Shown: positions 32,366-43,500 of the stretch, one piece after another
How positions within the stretch are numbered: position 1 is the stretch's first letter
Layout of the letters: every line of letters starts with the position of its first letter
IMG/VR virus record: IMGVR_UViG_3300009034_000002
Location: 1-64,000 of that record
Strand: one strand, 5' to 3'
Length of the DNA stretch: 64,000 nt
From: a virus
Made by a program: the position numbers and the translations under genes
The notes under the pieces: model-generated
Told to the model about the DNA's origin: nothing
Seen by the model: only the letters and a program-made list of their open reading frames with translations
Databases searched by the model: none

Positions 32366-34759
32366 TTATATTTTTTGAGCAAGGAATTCAACATAAGGTC
32401 CGGTATAAGTGCCAACTTGATAAATACGTAATTTGAATGATACGGTCAAGCCGTCTGTCACTCTATCAGCATTAAGATAAGTCCATGTAGGATCGGTCGT
32501 GTAGTATGTATTTTTCACGACATTACCTACCGTAAGTGCTTCAATTTTAAATTGAGTAATCTCCCTTTCATTTTCATTACACGCTCTTGTACAAGAAAAG
32601 TCTAAACCAGCACCGCCAATCCTCGTTGTCTCACGCCAATTAAATGTTAAATCAGGACTACCTGAAAAGGTATTATCATATCCTTGACTACCAATTTGAA
32701 TATTCTGTACCGGTAATGGTGAATACTTAAGAGCTTGGTAGTTCAACGTTTTAGTATCAATATGATCGTTATCAGGTTGTGGAAATCCACTATACATATG
32801 ATAAGGTAAAATTTCAATATCAAGTGTACATGGCGCAAGTGATTCCGGATCTAACAAAGTGGCCTCGGCAAATATTCCAAGAAACTGAACACTCTTACCT
32901 GTGGAATGAGCAGAATTTGTTGTCCATTCACGCCCTCTAATCAAATTGGTAAATTCATAACGATCGGAAAAAACTGTAACATCTTTACAATAAATAATTT
33001 CGCCGTCAATCCATAAAGCCAGTGAGCCCGAATACCAGCCCCACTTATTGGTTGAAGTAATTTCAATAGTATCAATGTTCCTAAGTACGGTAATAGTAGT
33101 TGTAGTATCAACTAAACCTGGACTCTGGGGAAGATCAAACTTTAAAGTACCCAACACATTAGGAGGTAGATATTGTTGCTCGCTAAGTAAAATGTCATTG
33201 TAGTAAACGCCTGGAGCAATAGAGGCCAACTGTGGGTTAATATCTGACTTTTCAATTGCAAGTTGAATACCTCTCAAGTAACCCTCCCAGACCTCAACGG
33301 GAACGTAATCAGTCACGAATACATCAGCATATTTAGGTATTTCAGGAGCTACAAAATCGGCTACACCAGTTGAGTAAATTTCTTCAACTAATTGTAAATC
33401 CAGTACATCTTCTTCATGTTTAAGTTCAATGATTCTAAAATTGCGATTAATGTTCATAGTAGTGTATTGAACGGTCACCACTTGTCCCTTACGTACATCC
33501 AACTTATCGGTCTTCAAACGCAATATGCCACGCGGACAACTAATTTCAAACAGTACCCGAGGAGCAATCTTTTTGATTGTATCAAGGTCGGTGGACAAGC
33601 CAAACTGTATTCGTTGTATCCTTTCCGTTCCAGCAAGTTCATATGCAGCAGGGTCATCAAGATAGTAAGCCACTCTATCATAACGTTTTTCAGCACTGTC
33701 GTATTCAATTATCAATGAAGTATAAGTTTTCATGTATGTTGGCCGACTTATTTGTACACTCCCGGCCACAATTCTACTGTTAGGAATTGTATCCGATGCA
33801 GCTTCTTCACGTTTTATGCCCATTGAGTATTTACCATCGGAAGTCAATTCTGAATAACCGCCAATAAAATCCAAAAGTAACTTAATTGCATCTAACAGAT
33901 TTGCAGCACCTTCTCTGAGTGTTAATGAACAACCTAAACCTTCGGAACCTATAGTTTGGGCAACAGTTGTGATACCTGACGTGTCGACTTTGGTAACATC
34001 TAATCCAATTAACCTCTCATTTGTAACCACATCATAAATAATTTCAACAGGATTAGCATGTCTTCCAATTACATGTGAAACGCCATAAAGAAGTTGTGGG
34101 TACTTTTGTACAACCATAGTTATTGGACCCGGCGTCGTTTGTGCCGATAAATCCTGTCTATGTGCAAAATAACAAATATTTCTATAGGCAGGCGTCTCAG
34201 CTGTGTGCATTGCATCCAGGAGTGAATCAACAGTTTGTGTTTGTGTACCCCAATAGAAAGTACCCTGTCTAATCCCTTTGATCCAATCGTCACCAACATC
34301 CCACTTTGGTGAAGGTTTTGTGGTCTCGGCAGGAGGGATTTCTCCTGCATCCAAAATTGGCTCTTTAACCCAGTCAGCTAAATCGGGAAGTGTAAGTGCT
34401 ACGCCAGAGCGTTTATAATTCACAGCCTTATCCGATTGACCAAATCGTAGCCATACTAATTTGTCTACAGGTCCAAGGCACACCATTGCAGCCATATCAA
34501 TGGTATATGTATGCCAAACATACACCGGTCCCTTCTTACCTTTTGGTCTTCTTACATGTTCTTCAGTTCGAAAGTTTCCCATTTCCAAGTACAAAGGTTG
34601 TACCAGTTGCTCGCCCCAAATTACTGGTATTGGTGTACCGTAATTAACCTTCGAAAACTTAAATTCCGCAGGTTCAAAGGTAGTCTTCTGTCTCCTTCTG
34701 CCAATAAGGTTTGTCAGCATACTGACGCCAAACATTATTATTGGGAACCATGCAACCAC
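32366..34759 (-). CDS. Large tail tip protein (gpJ/GTA-type)
   Basis: A 797-residue protein. It starts with a membrane-like segment (VAWFPIIMFGVSMLTNLIG) often seen in tip proteins, then FKFSKVNYGTPIPVIWGEQLVQP, the entry to the conserved phage tail protein domain, VYVWHTYTIDMAAMVCLGP, and a middle 'hub' region. It corresponds to the last gene of the gene-transfer-agent tip module (order DUF2460-like, DUF2163, NlpC/P60, large tip). It probably forms the tip that contacts the host and carries the fibres. The exact domain limits were not computed. Confidence 0.75.
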   Translation of the reverse strand: MVAWFPIIMFGVSMLTNLIGRRRQKTTFEPAEFKFSKVNYGTPIPVIWGEQLVQPLYLEMGNFRTEEHVRRPKGKKGPVYVWHTYTIDMAAMVCLGPVDKLVWLRFGQSDKAVNYKRSGVALTLPDLADWVKEPILDAGEIPPAETTKPSPKWDVGDDWIKGIRQGTFYWGTQTQTVDSLLDAMHTAETPAYRNICYFAHRQDLSAQTTPGPITMVVQKYPQLLYGVSHVIGRHANPVEIIYDVVTNERLIGLDVTKVDTSGITTVAQTIGSEGLGCSLTLREGAANLLDAIKLLLDFIGGYSELTSDGKYSMGIKREEAASDTIPNSRIVAGSVQISRPTYMKTYTSLIIEYDSAEKRYDRVAYYLDDPAAYELAGTERIQRIQFGLSTDLDTIKKIAPRVLFEISCPRGILRLKTDKLDVRKGQVVTVQYTTMNINRNFRIIELKHEEDVLDLQLVEEIYSTGVADFVAPEIPKYADVFVTDYVPVEVWEGYLRGIQLAIEKSDINPQLASIAPGVYYNDILLSEQQYLPPNVLGTLKFDLPQSPGLVDTTTTITVLRNIDTIEITSTNKWGWYSGSLALWIDGEIIYCKDVTVFSDRYEFTNLIRGREWTTNSAHSTGKSVQFLGIFAEATLLDPESLAPCTLDIEILPYHMYSGFPQPDNDHIDTKTLNYQALKYSPLPVQNIQIGSQGYDNTFSGSPDLTFNWRETTRIGGAGLDFSCTRACNENEREITQFKIEALTVGNVVKNTYYTTDPTWTYLNADRVTDGLTVSFKLRIYQVGTYTGPYVEFLAQKI

Positions 34760-35185
34760 TTATATTCCTCCAACCCTTAAATAGTACCTAATTCTGTCTT
34801 TATGGTCTTGTGTGAATACCGACGTATGACAACCAGCACCAAACGAACAAGAAAAGAGTTCATCTTTGTCAAGCAGTATTGCAAAAGTCACTCTACTTCT
34901 CTTGCCTCTGCCGAAGATAAAGACGCAAAGGTCGCCTGGTTCAGGGGTATCAACAAAGGTCAAATCATAATGTTCTAATACCCATTTACTAGCTTCCTCA
35001 GGCGTTCTGTTCAAAATTTCATCAAAACTAGGGTGTTTCAGTTCCGGTTTGACTACCTTGAAGATCTCAATTACAACGTTGCCACAATCTCCGCCAACGC
35101 CCTTTTTACATTGGCCAAACCAAAATGGAGTACCCTTCCAGGATTCCGCTTCCATTCTAATTTTCTGAAGATTGCCCTCAGTCAT
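34760..35185 (-). CDS. NlpC/P60-family tail peptidase
   Basis: A 141-residue protein with SWKGTPFWFGQCKKGVGGDCGNVVIEI, whose Cys in GGDCGN is the catalytic nucleophile of NlpC/P60 enzymes, and a later strand with TFAILLDKDELFSC; the His of the triad would be in CHTSV. It cleaves peptidoglycan cross-links so the tail can pass. It is directly joined to the tip gene and preceded by DUF2163, the order found in Rhodobacter GTA and related phages. Confidence 0.8.
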   Translation of the reverse strand: MTEGNLQKIRMEAESWKGTPFWFGQCKKGVGGDCGNVVIEIFKVVKPELKHPSFDEILNRTPEEASKWVLEHYDLTFVDTPEPGDLCVFIFGRGKRSRVTFAILLDKDELFSCSFGAGCHTSVFTQDHKDRIRYYLRVGGI

Positions 35186-36013
35186 TTACTTCTTTTTGCC
35201 CTCCTTCATGTAGCTCTCTCTTCCTACAAATACTTGGTCCTCGTAGGGCGCCCAGGGGAAACCGATAAAGTTATCTGCGTTGCTAAACTTATTTTTACAT
35301 GTATCGATTTTCTTATCACAACCGGCATAAAACACAATGCCATCGCCAACCTCAACAGAAATAAACGGCCAAAACAATGTGATCTTACCCGAATTATCCT
35401 GACTAACAATCATACGAGCCTCGCCTCGGTCAGCAACTTTGGCAAAGCCATACTTAAACCAATCCGTTGTAGAATACCAAGGGTCAGGAACTTGGATTCC
35501 TTTTCCTGCCAGTGTTATTGTTAACTCCTTCTTGTTTGTATCAATCCAACTTACAACTCCAGAAACAAAATAGTCAGCCCTACTAAGCGCACAACGGGTA
35601 CTGAACAATCGTAAGGTACAATTTGGTGTGGCAACGTGACCGACAACAGATAGTGCTCTTTCTGCCGTTTCAGCCAACACACTTACCGAAACGTCTAAAT
35701 CATCAGCCGTTACTTCGGAAACAACACCTCTGAACAAATCTTCTTCCGTCGCTGCATACGGATCAACAAGCTTAACCTCTACATCAAATTTGTTGCCAAA
35801 AAAGTGGATAGCGTAATCCGATAAAAACTGTACAAACTTTCTTTGACATTTAAACGAGAATTCATCCCGGTCTTCCAACTCACTTAACTCCAGTGCACCA
35901 AGATCAATCTTAACTGGTTCGTAAGTTATAGCACCTACCGTAACCTGGATATTGGTATTAATTATGGCCTTTACTTCACTTCCATATCTAAATATGATTC
36001 CAAAGACTTTCAT
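35186..36013 (-). CDS. DUF2163 tail protein (BR0599-like)
   Basis: A 275-residue protein. Residues 1-80 hold a beta region (VGAITYEPVKIDLG) and the second half has CTLRLFSTRCALSRADYFVSG, the Cys-rich segment of the DUF2163/BR0599 family, then VSVEVGDGIVFYAGCDKKIDTC. GTA and siphovirus genomes encode this protein between the tip baseplate protein and the NlpC/P60 gene; it helps form the tail tip. Stop and start of neighbours are adjacent. Confidence 0.72.
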   Translation of the reverse strand: MKVFGIIFRYGSEVKAIINTNIQVTVGAITYEPVKIDLGALELSELEDRDEFSFKCQRKFVQFLSDYAIHFFGNKFDVEVKLVDPYAATEEDLFRGVVSEVTADDLDVSVSVLAETAERALSVVGHVATPNCTLRLFSTRCALSRADYFVSGVVSWIDTNKKELTITLAGKGIQVPDPWYSTTDWFKYGFAKVADRGEARMIVSQDNSGKITLFWPFISVEVGDGIVFYAGCDKKIDTCKNKFSNADNFIGFPWAPYEDQVFVGRESYMKEGKKK

Positions 36014-37866
36014 TAGTTTTCAATTAACCTCGCAATTATATTACAAACAGGAGATAACTTGAAATCAAGTTCCAATGTGTCTTCCACAAAGTACCCTGAC
36101 ACTTTAAAATGAATCTGTAAACTACTCGTCACCGCTTTTGTTAATCCAGCGGAAAGTTGTAGTCTCAAGTAAGTTGTGAAATCTGATACATTGGTAACGG
36201 TCACCACTTGTTGCGTCCTTCTATCATGTTGGATTATTAATGTTGGATAGGTAGACCAAACATCCTTGTACCATGTTGGAGTGACATCAAGGAACGTACT
36301 TCCAATAAGAGCATTAGAATGTACACGCAACTCACCGCGCCATGTACAAAACTTTACAGTGCCACCATGCACAGAAGTAAAAAATGCATTTCTAATATTC
36401 CTCCAACTATTTACATCTATAAGTTGAAACTCAAGTTCAGAAATTACAGGTGGCCTTAATCTATAAGTAACTTGAGATGAAATACCATACTCTTTTCCCT
36501 TTCTCCTCACTGTAGACATTAGACCGCCGCCAGTTCTTGGACCAGTGGCTATAATATTTGAAATATCCACTTCGCTAGCAGGTTGTGTAAAGGACGTTAC
36601 AACATTCTCTAAACAGTCAATTTCAAGAACGTCTACTGTGCCAACAAGTGTAGGAAGTTGTTTTACAGTAGCAAAAGTACTAATTGCAGGTATAATCCAT
36701 GTGTCAGATTGGACATAGCTCTTATCTAACCTCCTAGCAAGTGTAATCTTATTTCCCAAAATTGAAAAAATTCGTCTCACTTCCCATCGACGCAATCTGC
36801 GTTCCCACACTGCAACGAGATTTTCAACCTCAAATTCCGTAATATCATCCACATCAATTTCAAGTGCATAACTAGGATCGGTAGTTGGATTTGCATACAG
36901 TGGCCAGATTGGCACTATTACAGCCTTGACTGCTGTATCAATAAATGTATTAAAATCCTGACGTCCCTCGACGGCATCACAGACGGTATAAGAGATTTGT
37001 CGAACCGGACGTGCAGTGTGTAGGAATCTCTTTGTAGTTCCATCCGCAAGTAATCTTCGCTTTGTTTGTGCAGCGTATTTAATCTTTAGTCGAGTGGATG
37101 GAATGTTATATAACAGCCAATGAAGGAAAACTGAAAAAACCGCGGTACATGTAAGAGTTTTGGTAACCGGAGAAAACGGCGCCGGTGGAGTCACGCCTGC
37201 ATCCATCGTTTCGCTGACTTCAACTCCTTCCGGAAGTACAACAGTAGGAATTAAGGCAAACTCTTCCGATGGAGCAAGTGTGTAAGGAAGTGCCGGAATT
37301 TGCATATTAAAGATCGTTCCCTGAGTAGCAGCAGTCCAACTTACAGATTCGTCATATCGATTTATCAAGTATGACTGTTCTTGATCACCCATTATGGCAT
37401 ATCCAAAGTCAACTAAAGCGGGAACAATGTAAATTCCCCAATAGTAAAACGAAACCGGTCGTCTTTCCAACACTCCACCCCAGGTGTACATGTAATAAGA
37501 GGGATTGGCCCAAGCAAACGGTCCACACGGTGGACAATCACAAAACCGGAAGTCGTTGGTATGTCTAAAACAAACAATCACACCTTTATCTAGGCCTCTT
37601 CCAGTCATAACATTTGAGCCAGGATCCATAAACCAAGAGAAGTCCACACCTGTTGGAGGCCCAAGTTTTGCATTGACTTCCCCTTCATCAACATCATCCC
37701 AAAGTGGTATCCACCAATCAGGATGTGCAAAGATACCAAGTTTTGAAACAATACTGTAGCCGGCTTGTAATACAACACGAATAGCATCAAGGATAGCATA
37801 ATCCGCTTCGAAATCCTTACGAATCGTTACTATAGCATAGTTTGCTTGTAGTTCCTTGTTAGCCAT
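36013..37866 (-). CDS. Large tail tip-associated protein in the GTA g12 position
   Basis: A 617-residue protein. Its place just before DUF2163 is that of DUF2460 in GTA-type tails, and the C-terminal third (FFTSVHGGTVKFCTWRGE, LDVTPTWYKDVW and the closing TLELDFKLSPVC) looks like such a distal tail module. The first 300 residues include a Cys cluster (RFCDCPPCGPFAW) and beta-rich segments. I did not recognise the full family. A role in the tail tip is inferred from position. Confidence 0.6.
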   Translation of the reverse strand: MANKELQANYAIVTIRKDFEADYAILDAIRVVLQAGYSIVSKLGIFAHPDWWIPLWDDVDEGEVNAKLGPPTGVDFSWFMDPGSNVMTGRGLDKGVIVCFRHTNDFRFCDCPPCGPFAWANPSYYMYTWGGVLERRPVSFYYWGIYIVPALVDFGYAIMGDQEQSYLINRYDESVSWTAATQGTIFNMQIPALPYTLAPSEEFALIPTVVLPEGVEVSETMDAGVTPPAPFSPVTKTLTCTAVFSVFLHWLLYNIPSTRLKIKYAAQTKRRLLADGTTKRFLHTARPVRQISYTVCDAVEGRQDFNTFIDTAVKAVIVPIWPLYANPTTDPSYALEIDVDDITEFEVENLVAVWERRLRRWEVRRIFSILGNKITLARRLDKSYVQSDTWIIPAISTFATVKQLPTLVGTVDVLEIDCLENVVTSFTQPASEVDISNIIATGPRTGGGLMSTVRRKGKEYGISSQVTYRLRPPVISELEFQLIDVNSWRNIRNAFFTSVHGGTVKFCTWRGELRVHSNALIGSTFLDVTPTWYKDVWSTYPTLIIQHDRRTQQVVTVTNVSDFTTYLRLQLSAGLTKAVTSSLQIHFKVSGYFVEDTLELDFKLSPVCNIIARLIEN

Positions 37867-37886
37867 GTATAAAGAAAATCTCCAAT

Positions 37887-38591
37887 TTATGCATTTTCAA
37901 ATGCTAACTTGAAGTAGTCTGATGGATATCCTGCACCGGCAGCTGTCACAACTCTCTTAATCCAAATTGCGGCAAACTCATCCGGACCTAAAGTTCCACA
38001 ATCCAATACATCACCATGTACTTTCGAACTTGGCTGTACAAAGGTACACTGATCAATACCTGCAACTTTACCCGCGGCAGTTGCATTGGTTGTGCCTAAG
38101 TAATTTGATGCAAGATACAGAAGTGTAACACCAATAATACTTTGTATTTTAACAGCATCGCCTTCAACGTCATCGGTAGAATTAAAAATTTTCTCGCCCT
38201 TGGCAAGTTCGGTTATGAAATCAGTACCATTTCCAATTACAACCGTGGAGCCATTTTGGAAATTCAATAAGCCCGTCAATTGAACAGGCTCGCTTGTTGT
38301 ACTTTTTGTTCCACCTCTCAGGATCGAAATTTCATCATTTGGAGCCGGCGTAAATTCTGAAATCCAACACTTTACGTTGGACCACGTAGCCGACGGGTTC
38401 TTATTTGCGATATAAATTTTACGATATTCAGTATCACCAGCTTGACGTTCAGCATCACTTACATCATCAAAAACGTTTTCGTCAATACCACTTGTAATCT
38501 CATCAGACCAGTCAATTCCGCCACCGTGAGTATCACCTTCCGGCCAGACTACACACTCGTAAAATTTTAATAAACTAGGATCAACAGGCAT
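37887..38591 (-). CDS. Hypothetical structural protein, 234 aa
   Basis: Unrecognised. It starts MPVDPSLLKFYECVVWPEGD and has beta-rich segments (SATWSNVKCWISEFTP and TVVIGNGTDFITELA). The last 50 residues are DUF-like with CTFVQPSSKVHGDVLDCGTL. Its position between the two paralogous 'STGES' proteins and the tip module suggests a virion component. It ends with AFENA. Confidence 0.5.
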   Translation of the reverse strand: MPVDPSLLKFYECVVWPEGDTHGGGIDWSDEITSGIDENVFDDVSDAERQAGDTEYRKIYIANKNPSATWSNVKCWISEFTPAPNDEISILRGGTKSTTSEPVQLTGLLNFQNGSTVVIGNGTDFITELAKGEKIFNSTDDVEGDAVKIQSIIGVTLLYLASNYLGTTNATAAGKVAGIDQCTFVQPSSKVHGDVLDCGTLGPDEFAAIWIKRVVTAAGAGYPSDYFKLAFENA

Positions 38592-38602
38592 CTTACACCT
38601 CC

Positions 38603-39517
38603 TTATTCATAATTCCTTATAATATACCACCGTGAATACTCATCCGTCAAGGCATCAGGAAAAGCAATATACGCTTTTGTATCAATGGTCACAATATCTT
38701 CAGCACTTAAACCCTTACCTTGCGTTTTCCATATCCACTTATAAGCACCTCTCATTCCATGTGGCTTCTCTTCGCCCAACATTAGTGGAAAGAGTGTATA
38801 CTTATCGTTAACATTTCTTTCAAAATAATTACAATATGGCATAAACCACACCGAACCCCTTCCCGAACTTGGCTCATCTTCATTGACATAATACCTCCGG
38901 CCAAACTTCCAAGCGGTACCGTCATACAAGCACTGAGGTCCACCCACACTAGTATTAGACCCAAAAGCAATCTGTTCGCTCGAGAACGCATAAGAAGCAG
39001 GCTGGTCACGTTTTCCAGAGCCATCAACTAACATTGGATAGGGATCTTGGGTTCTCAACGCAAACCTTCTAATTAGTCCGGCATAGAATGCAGGATATGA
39101 AGATACAACTCTTATCACGGCAATAATTACATCTTTATCACCAAAGAACCAATATTTCATATTGCTATCGTGGAGACCAGCGTAAGGTACATTTACATAT
39201 GCACCGTTGACTACAGATGGAATAAATGAAATCGCTCCAGGTTGATCTTCAAATCCGTTCCCAGCCAAGTAACCGGTATATCCATTAACTTGGATCCCAC
39301 AAATATCTGTATTGCCTGTCAAATACTTCGTTATACCAAGATAAATTTCTTCCTGAGCAGATTCACCAGTAGAATAGTATATTACATACTCTTGACCATT
39401 GGTTCCAGTTCCAACTTTCTTCTGCGTCCACCCAACCGTGGTGTTAATAAATGTCTTCAACTTTGTAAATAAATCACCCAAATCTGTTGCAGTTGAAGCT
39501 TCTTTTTTAAAAGCCAT
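38603..39517 (-). CDS. Virion-associated protein, paralogue of 39530-40480
   Basis: A 304-residue protein sharing with its neighbour TDLGDLFTKLKTFI, GWTQKK, YYSTGESAQEEIYLGI, CGIQVNGYTGY, FEDQPGAISF, YWFFGDKDVIIAVIRV and RTQDPYPM. These similarities cover about 160 residues, so the two arose by duplication. Many tailed phages have such tandem copies downstream of the tape measure, as minor tail or fibre proteins. No enzymatic motif. Confidence 0.6.
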   Translation of the reverse strand: MAFKKEASTATDLGDLFTKLKTFINTTVGWTQKKVGTGTNGQEYVIYYSTGESAQEEIYLGITKYLTGNTDICGIQVNGYTGYLAGNGFEDQPGAISFIPSVVNGAYVNVPYAGLHDSNMKYWFFGDKDVIIAVIRVVSSYPAFYAGLIRRFALRTQDPYPMLVDGSGKRDQPASYAFSSEQIAFGSNTSVGGPQCLYDGTAWKFGRRYYVNEDEPSSGRGSVWFMPYCNYFERNVNDKYTLFPLMLGEEKPHGMRGAYKWIWKTQGKGLSAEDIVTIDTKAYIAFPDALTDEYSRWYIIRNYE

Positions 39518-39529
39518 CTCAATCCTCCT

Positions 39530-40480
39530 TTAAGGTTCCTTTACAGCAACCCCTCCATTGTAGACAACGGGACGATGATCAGGAAAAGCTCTGTAGAAAT
39601 CGCCCCAAACTTCAATTTGTTGAGCTGGTGCTAGACCATAAGTACTCACACTATATATATATTTTAATGAGCCTCTAATTTCTGCGTTTACATCTGCAAT
39701 AACTATGGGACTTAAGATGTAACCACCCGATCGTGAATTAGGCTGATTTTCCAACAAATTTATTTCATATAATCCAAAGCACCCAGACTGTATTGGATAA
39801 TAGTTTATCAACGCATTTGAGCCCATACCTTGTAGCCAACCATCGTTAGTGTGCTTCCGGATAAAGTAAGCACTTTTCTTACCGCCATAGGTAGGCCAAC
39901 CACTTATAGCAAAGTATGGACAAGGTCGTGCCCAACCGGTTCCACCAAAGTCATAATATGCAGATAAACTGGGGCCATATAAATGATTCATACCCAAACC
40001 GATCATTGGATATGGATCACTATCCAAGTAACTTGAAAACTTACCAAGATAGAATGGCATGTGGTAAGTACTAACCTTAACGAAACCCATAATTACATCT
40101 TTACTACCAAACAGCCAATACGATAAACTTAAAGTCTTTGCTAACCGGATAGCCGGGAGAAAGTAAGAATTGGCATTTGGACTACACTCAAAACAGAAAG
40201 CACCTGGTTGATCAATAAAATCCTTCCCAACATCAATACCTGTATAACAGTTAAATTCTAAACCACAATGATTGTCATCATTATAATACTCATGGACTCC
40301 AATATATAAATTTTCGGCAGCCGATTCGCCTGTTGAGTGAAAACACGAATATGATCCACCCGCCGTTGGATCAACTCCGGAGTGTTGCTGCGTCCATCCA
40401 CATGTAAGAATAAATGCAACAAGAGCTGCATACAAATCATCTAAATTGGTCACCGTCCCGTACGACTTTTGATATGACAT
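39530..40480 (-). CDS. Virion-associated protein, paralogue of 38603-39517
   Basis: A 316-residue protein with TNLDDLYAALVAFI, GWTQQH, FHSTGESAAENLYIGVHEY, CGLEFNCYTGI, FIDQPGAFCF, YWLFGSKDVIMGFVKV and SDPYPMIG, aligned with the neighbouring gene over the first half. The second half differs more, which would fit different ligands. It lies right after the tape measure gene. Probably a minor tail or fibre component. Confidence 0.6.
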   Translation of the reverse strand: MSYQKSYGTVTNLDDLYAALVAFILTCGWTQQHSGVDPTAGGSYSCFHSTGESAAENLYIGVHEYYNDDNHCGLEFNCYTGIDVGKDFIDQPGAFCFECSPNANSYFLPAIRLAKTLSLSYWLFGSKDVIMGFVKVSTYHMPFYLGKFSSYLDSDPYPMIGLGMNHLYGPSLSAYYDFGGTGWARPCPYFAISGWPTYGGKKSAYFIRKHTNDGWLQGMGSNALINYYPIQSGCFGLYEINLLENQPNSRSGGYILSPIVIADVNAEIRGSLKYIYSVSTYGLAPAQQIEVWGDFYRAFPDHRPVVYNGGVAVKEP

Positions 40481-40500
40481 CTTACTTAAAACCTCCTTCT

Positions 40501-43500
40501 TTAAATCATTCTACGTACTAACTTCTTTCCAATATTGTTAGCAACGATTTCACCGTATTTTTTTGATCCGAAATATTGATCAAGTTGTTGTTCATCAAAA
40601 ATATTCACAACAGTTAACTTTGGAGGTTCAACTCCTCTACCTGGCACTATCCCACCTTCTTGGAAGAATTGGCCTAATGGCGATAGCTGCGTTGATACAG
40701 ATTGTAGATTTGATACATAACCACCAAGTTGTCTTGAGATGAATTCAGATACAGGCATTAAGCCCTGATTAAGGGAACTTAGAAACGCTAAGCCATACTT
40801 TCTTACCGCCCGAGACTGTAATACATACTCGCCTTCATGTAATATTGCAGGTACTTCGCCACCTCTTTGGAAACCTTTTGCACCTGTGAGGCCTTTAAAT
40901 AATCCCCCAAAGACACCGCCAACCAAATTCTGAAGTAACTGAAGTATGGATCCTAAGCCTCCGCCCGCGGTTCCACCAAGTGTACCTAAAATGTTGCCAA
41001 AGAAACCTTTTTGTGCACCTTTTGGTTCGCCAATAATGCCCTTAAACAATGAACCAAACAACGTTTCCATGCCACGTAATGGGAACCCAAGCCCCTTACC
41101 AAGCAAGCCTGCTCCACCACCTAACAAAGTTGGCAAGAGCGACACAAGTCCACCAAGTTGAAACCTTGATACATATCCACCTTTAGCGCCTCCAAATAAG
41201 CCTTTTAACCCACCAGCTATTTGTTCAAATCCACCTTTCATGAAGCTACCTAACTGCTGTATTCCGCCAAATGCTTTTGTTATAAGTCCATATAAGAAAT
41301 TAAATGGTCCCATCATTGACGACCATTGTTTCTGTCTCAACCCAAGTGTTGCAGCCTCTTTAAATTCTTCGGGTGCCTTCTGCCATACCGGAGGAGCTTG
41401 TTCACCTCCAGAGGTAGTTCCCGTTCCAAACATGCCGCCAACACCTTTAAGTAATCCCATTGCTGGTCCAACAAATTTCAAAGCGGTCAATACGCCGCCT
41501 ATCCAGAAACTAGGAGAGCCAATTGTCTTGAAAAGATGTACTAACTGTGACGAGCCTGTTTTTGCAATTAAGCCGCCGTGTTCAAGTCCACCAATTGCTT
41601 GTAAGAAGGCTGTAGGCGCACCACCAAGGCCGCCACCACCTTTTCCGCCGCCTAACATTGCACCGAGTCCCCAACCTTTTAAACCGCCTCCAAGTTTTCC
41701 AGCCCAATCTAATAACTTACCCCACCACATAGGTGTAAAACCTTTCTTTGCAAACAACACTCCACCAAGTTTTTCTAATAAACCTTCTGGACCAAGTGCA
41801 CCTCCCGCGAAGAGTGGCAAAAGTGCGCCCAATACGGGTCCACCAAGTTGATACTTTCTGACTGAACCGCCTACTTGATGCCGTAATGGAACCAAGCCCG
41901 AATTTAGCGAATCAAAGAACGACTTACCATACTTACTAACGGCCTGTTTCTTCATAACAAATTCGCCTGCATGTACAATTGCTGGTACCGCACCACCTTT
42001 TTGGAAACCAAATAAACCTTTGACCGCACCAAACAATCCCCCTAATTTGCCTAATCCGCCTAATATTTTACCGCCCAACCATTGTGAAGACAGCCAAGTT
42101 TCCCGACCTAACCATTTGAACCCGCCGGTAATTTCACCGGGTATTCTTTGTAAAAAACCTAACGTTCTTGACCAAAGTCCAGGTCCCGCAGCCCCAACGG
42201 GTGCCACACCAGGAGCCACACCAGGAGCCACACCAGGAACACCGGTCACAACACCAGAGACGCCGGGACGGTACCCAGCAGCAGCAAGCTTCTTTGCAAT
42301 ATTAAGTTTAATATAATCAAGAGTTAGGCCTTGAACTTGCTTCCTTTCCTCTTTCACCGTTGCAACAGTATCTTTCATGAAGTCAAGACCCAGGGCTTCT
42401 AATGCCTTTGTAACAGCCCAACGCGTTGCAATGGTAACCAATGCCTTTACAAATTCAAATTTGAAGCGTTTTATAATATCACGCCATCTTAATTCAAAGT
42501 TTTCACCATACACGATCCACCTAGCAACCGCATCTCCTACTTCTGAGGTTAGATCATTCCACACTTGTGATATCAGTTCACCAGCTTTAACTGCAAAGTC
42601 TTGAACTGCTGCCCAAGCGCCACGGGAATAATCAACCATCCAATCAGATGACGTCTTGACTTTCGCCATTAAGATATCCCAGAAACTGTGCTGTGACTTC
42701 ATGCCCGCTTCAGCTTCTTTAACAATGTTTTCCCACATTTCCTTCTGGACTGAAACAACCGCTTCAGAGTAAGCACGATGATATTGTTGCGACGTTCTAC
42801 TAAGTTTCAGTTCGTGAACCAAATAGTCATCAATTTGTTTCATCCGAGCTTGGAAATACTCTTTGTTATACTTTCCACTTAACCTTAATCTTTCAACTTC
42901 CTCTTCAAGCATCTTCTTCCAAGATTCTCGTAATCTTACATAAACGGCTTCGCCTAATTTCACAAGTCCTTCTACTTCTTCCGCGTGTTCTCTTACTTTT
43001 TCATTAGTACTTGCAAGATCTGCTTGATGTGCCCTCAGCCAAACGCCCGCTGCTTCTAACGAGCCCATTAAATCGTCCTCAGAACCTACAAATCCAATAT
43101 TTGCTTCCGTCAATGCAGCAACAACTTTCCTTGCGCGTTCTTGAGCGTTTCCATAAACTAAAGTTGCTTCGCCAACGTCCACCAACCTTTTATCAACTTC
43201 CAGCAATGTTTCCTCGAGCGCAAACTGTTTCTCCAACCACTCTAATGTAGACAGACCCGTGTCTTTTAAAGTCTTGTTATAGTTCCGTGTTTCTGTTGTC
43301 ACGATTACAAGTCGGTTGATTAATTCTGTAAGTACCTTTTGCTGGGCTTCTGTAAGTTTGTTCCAATCGATATGAGTTTGAATTAACTCTTTTATTCTTT
43401 CCGGCGTGGTTTTAATGGAAATGTTTAAATCATCAATTATCGTCCTCAACGTTGAGTCTGACTTCCTCATTTTGTCTATCCATTCAGTTGCATGCTCCTG

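Noticed and set aside
41240-41851. 203-codon proline-rich plus-strand ORF
   Set aside because: It is the antisense shadow of the glycine-rich C-terminus of the tape measure protein.
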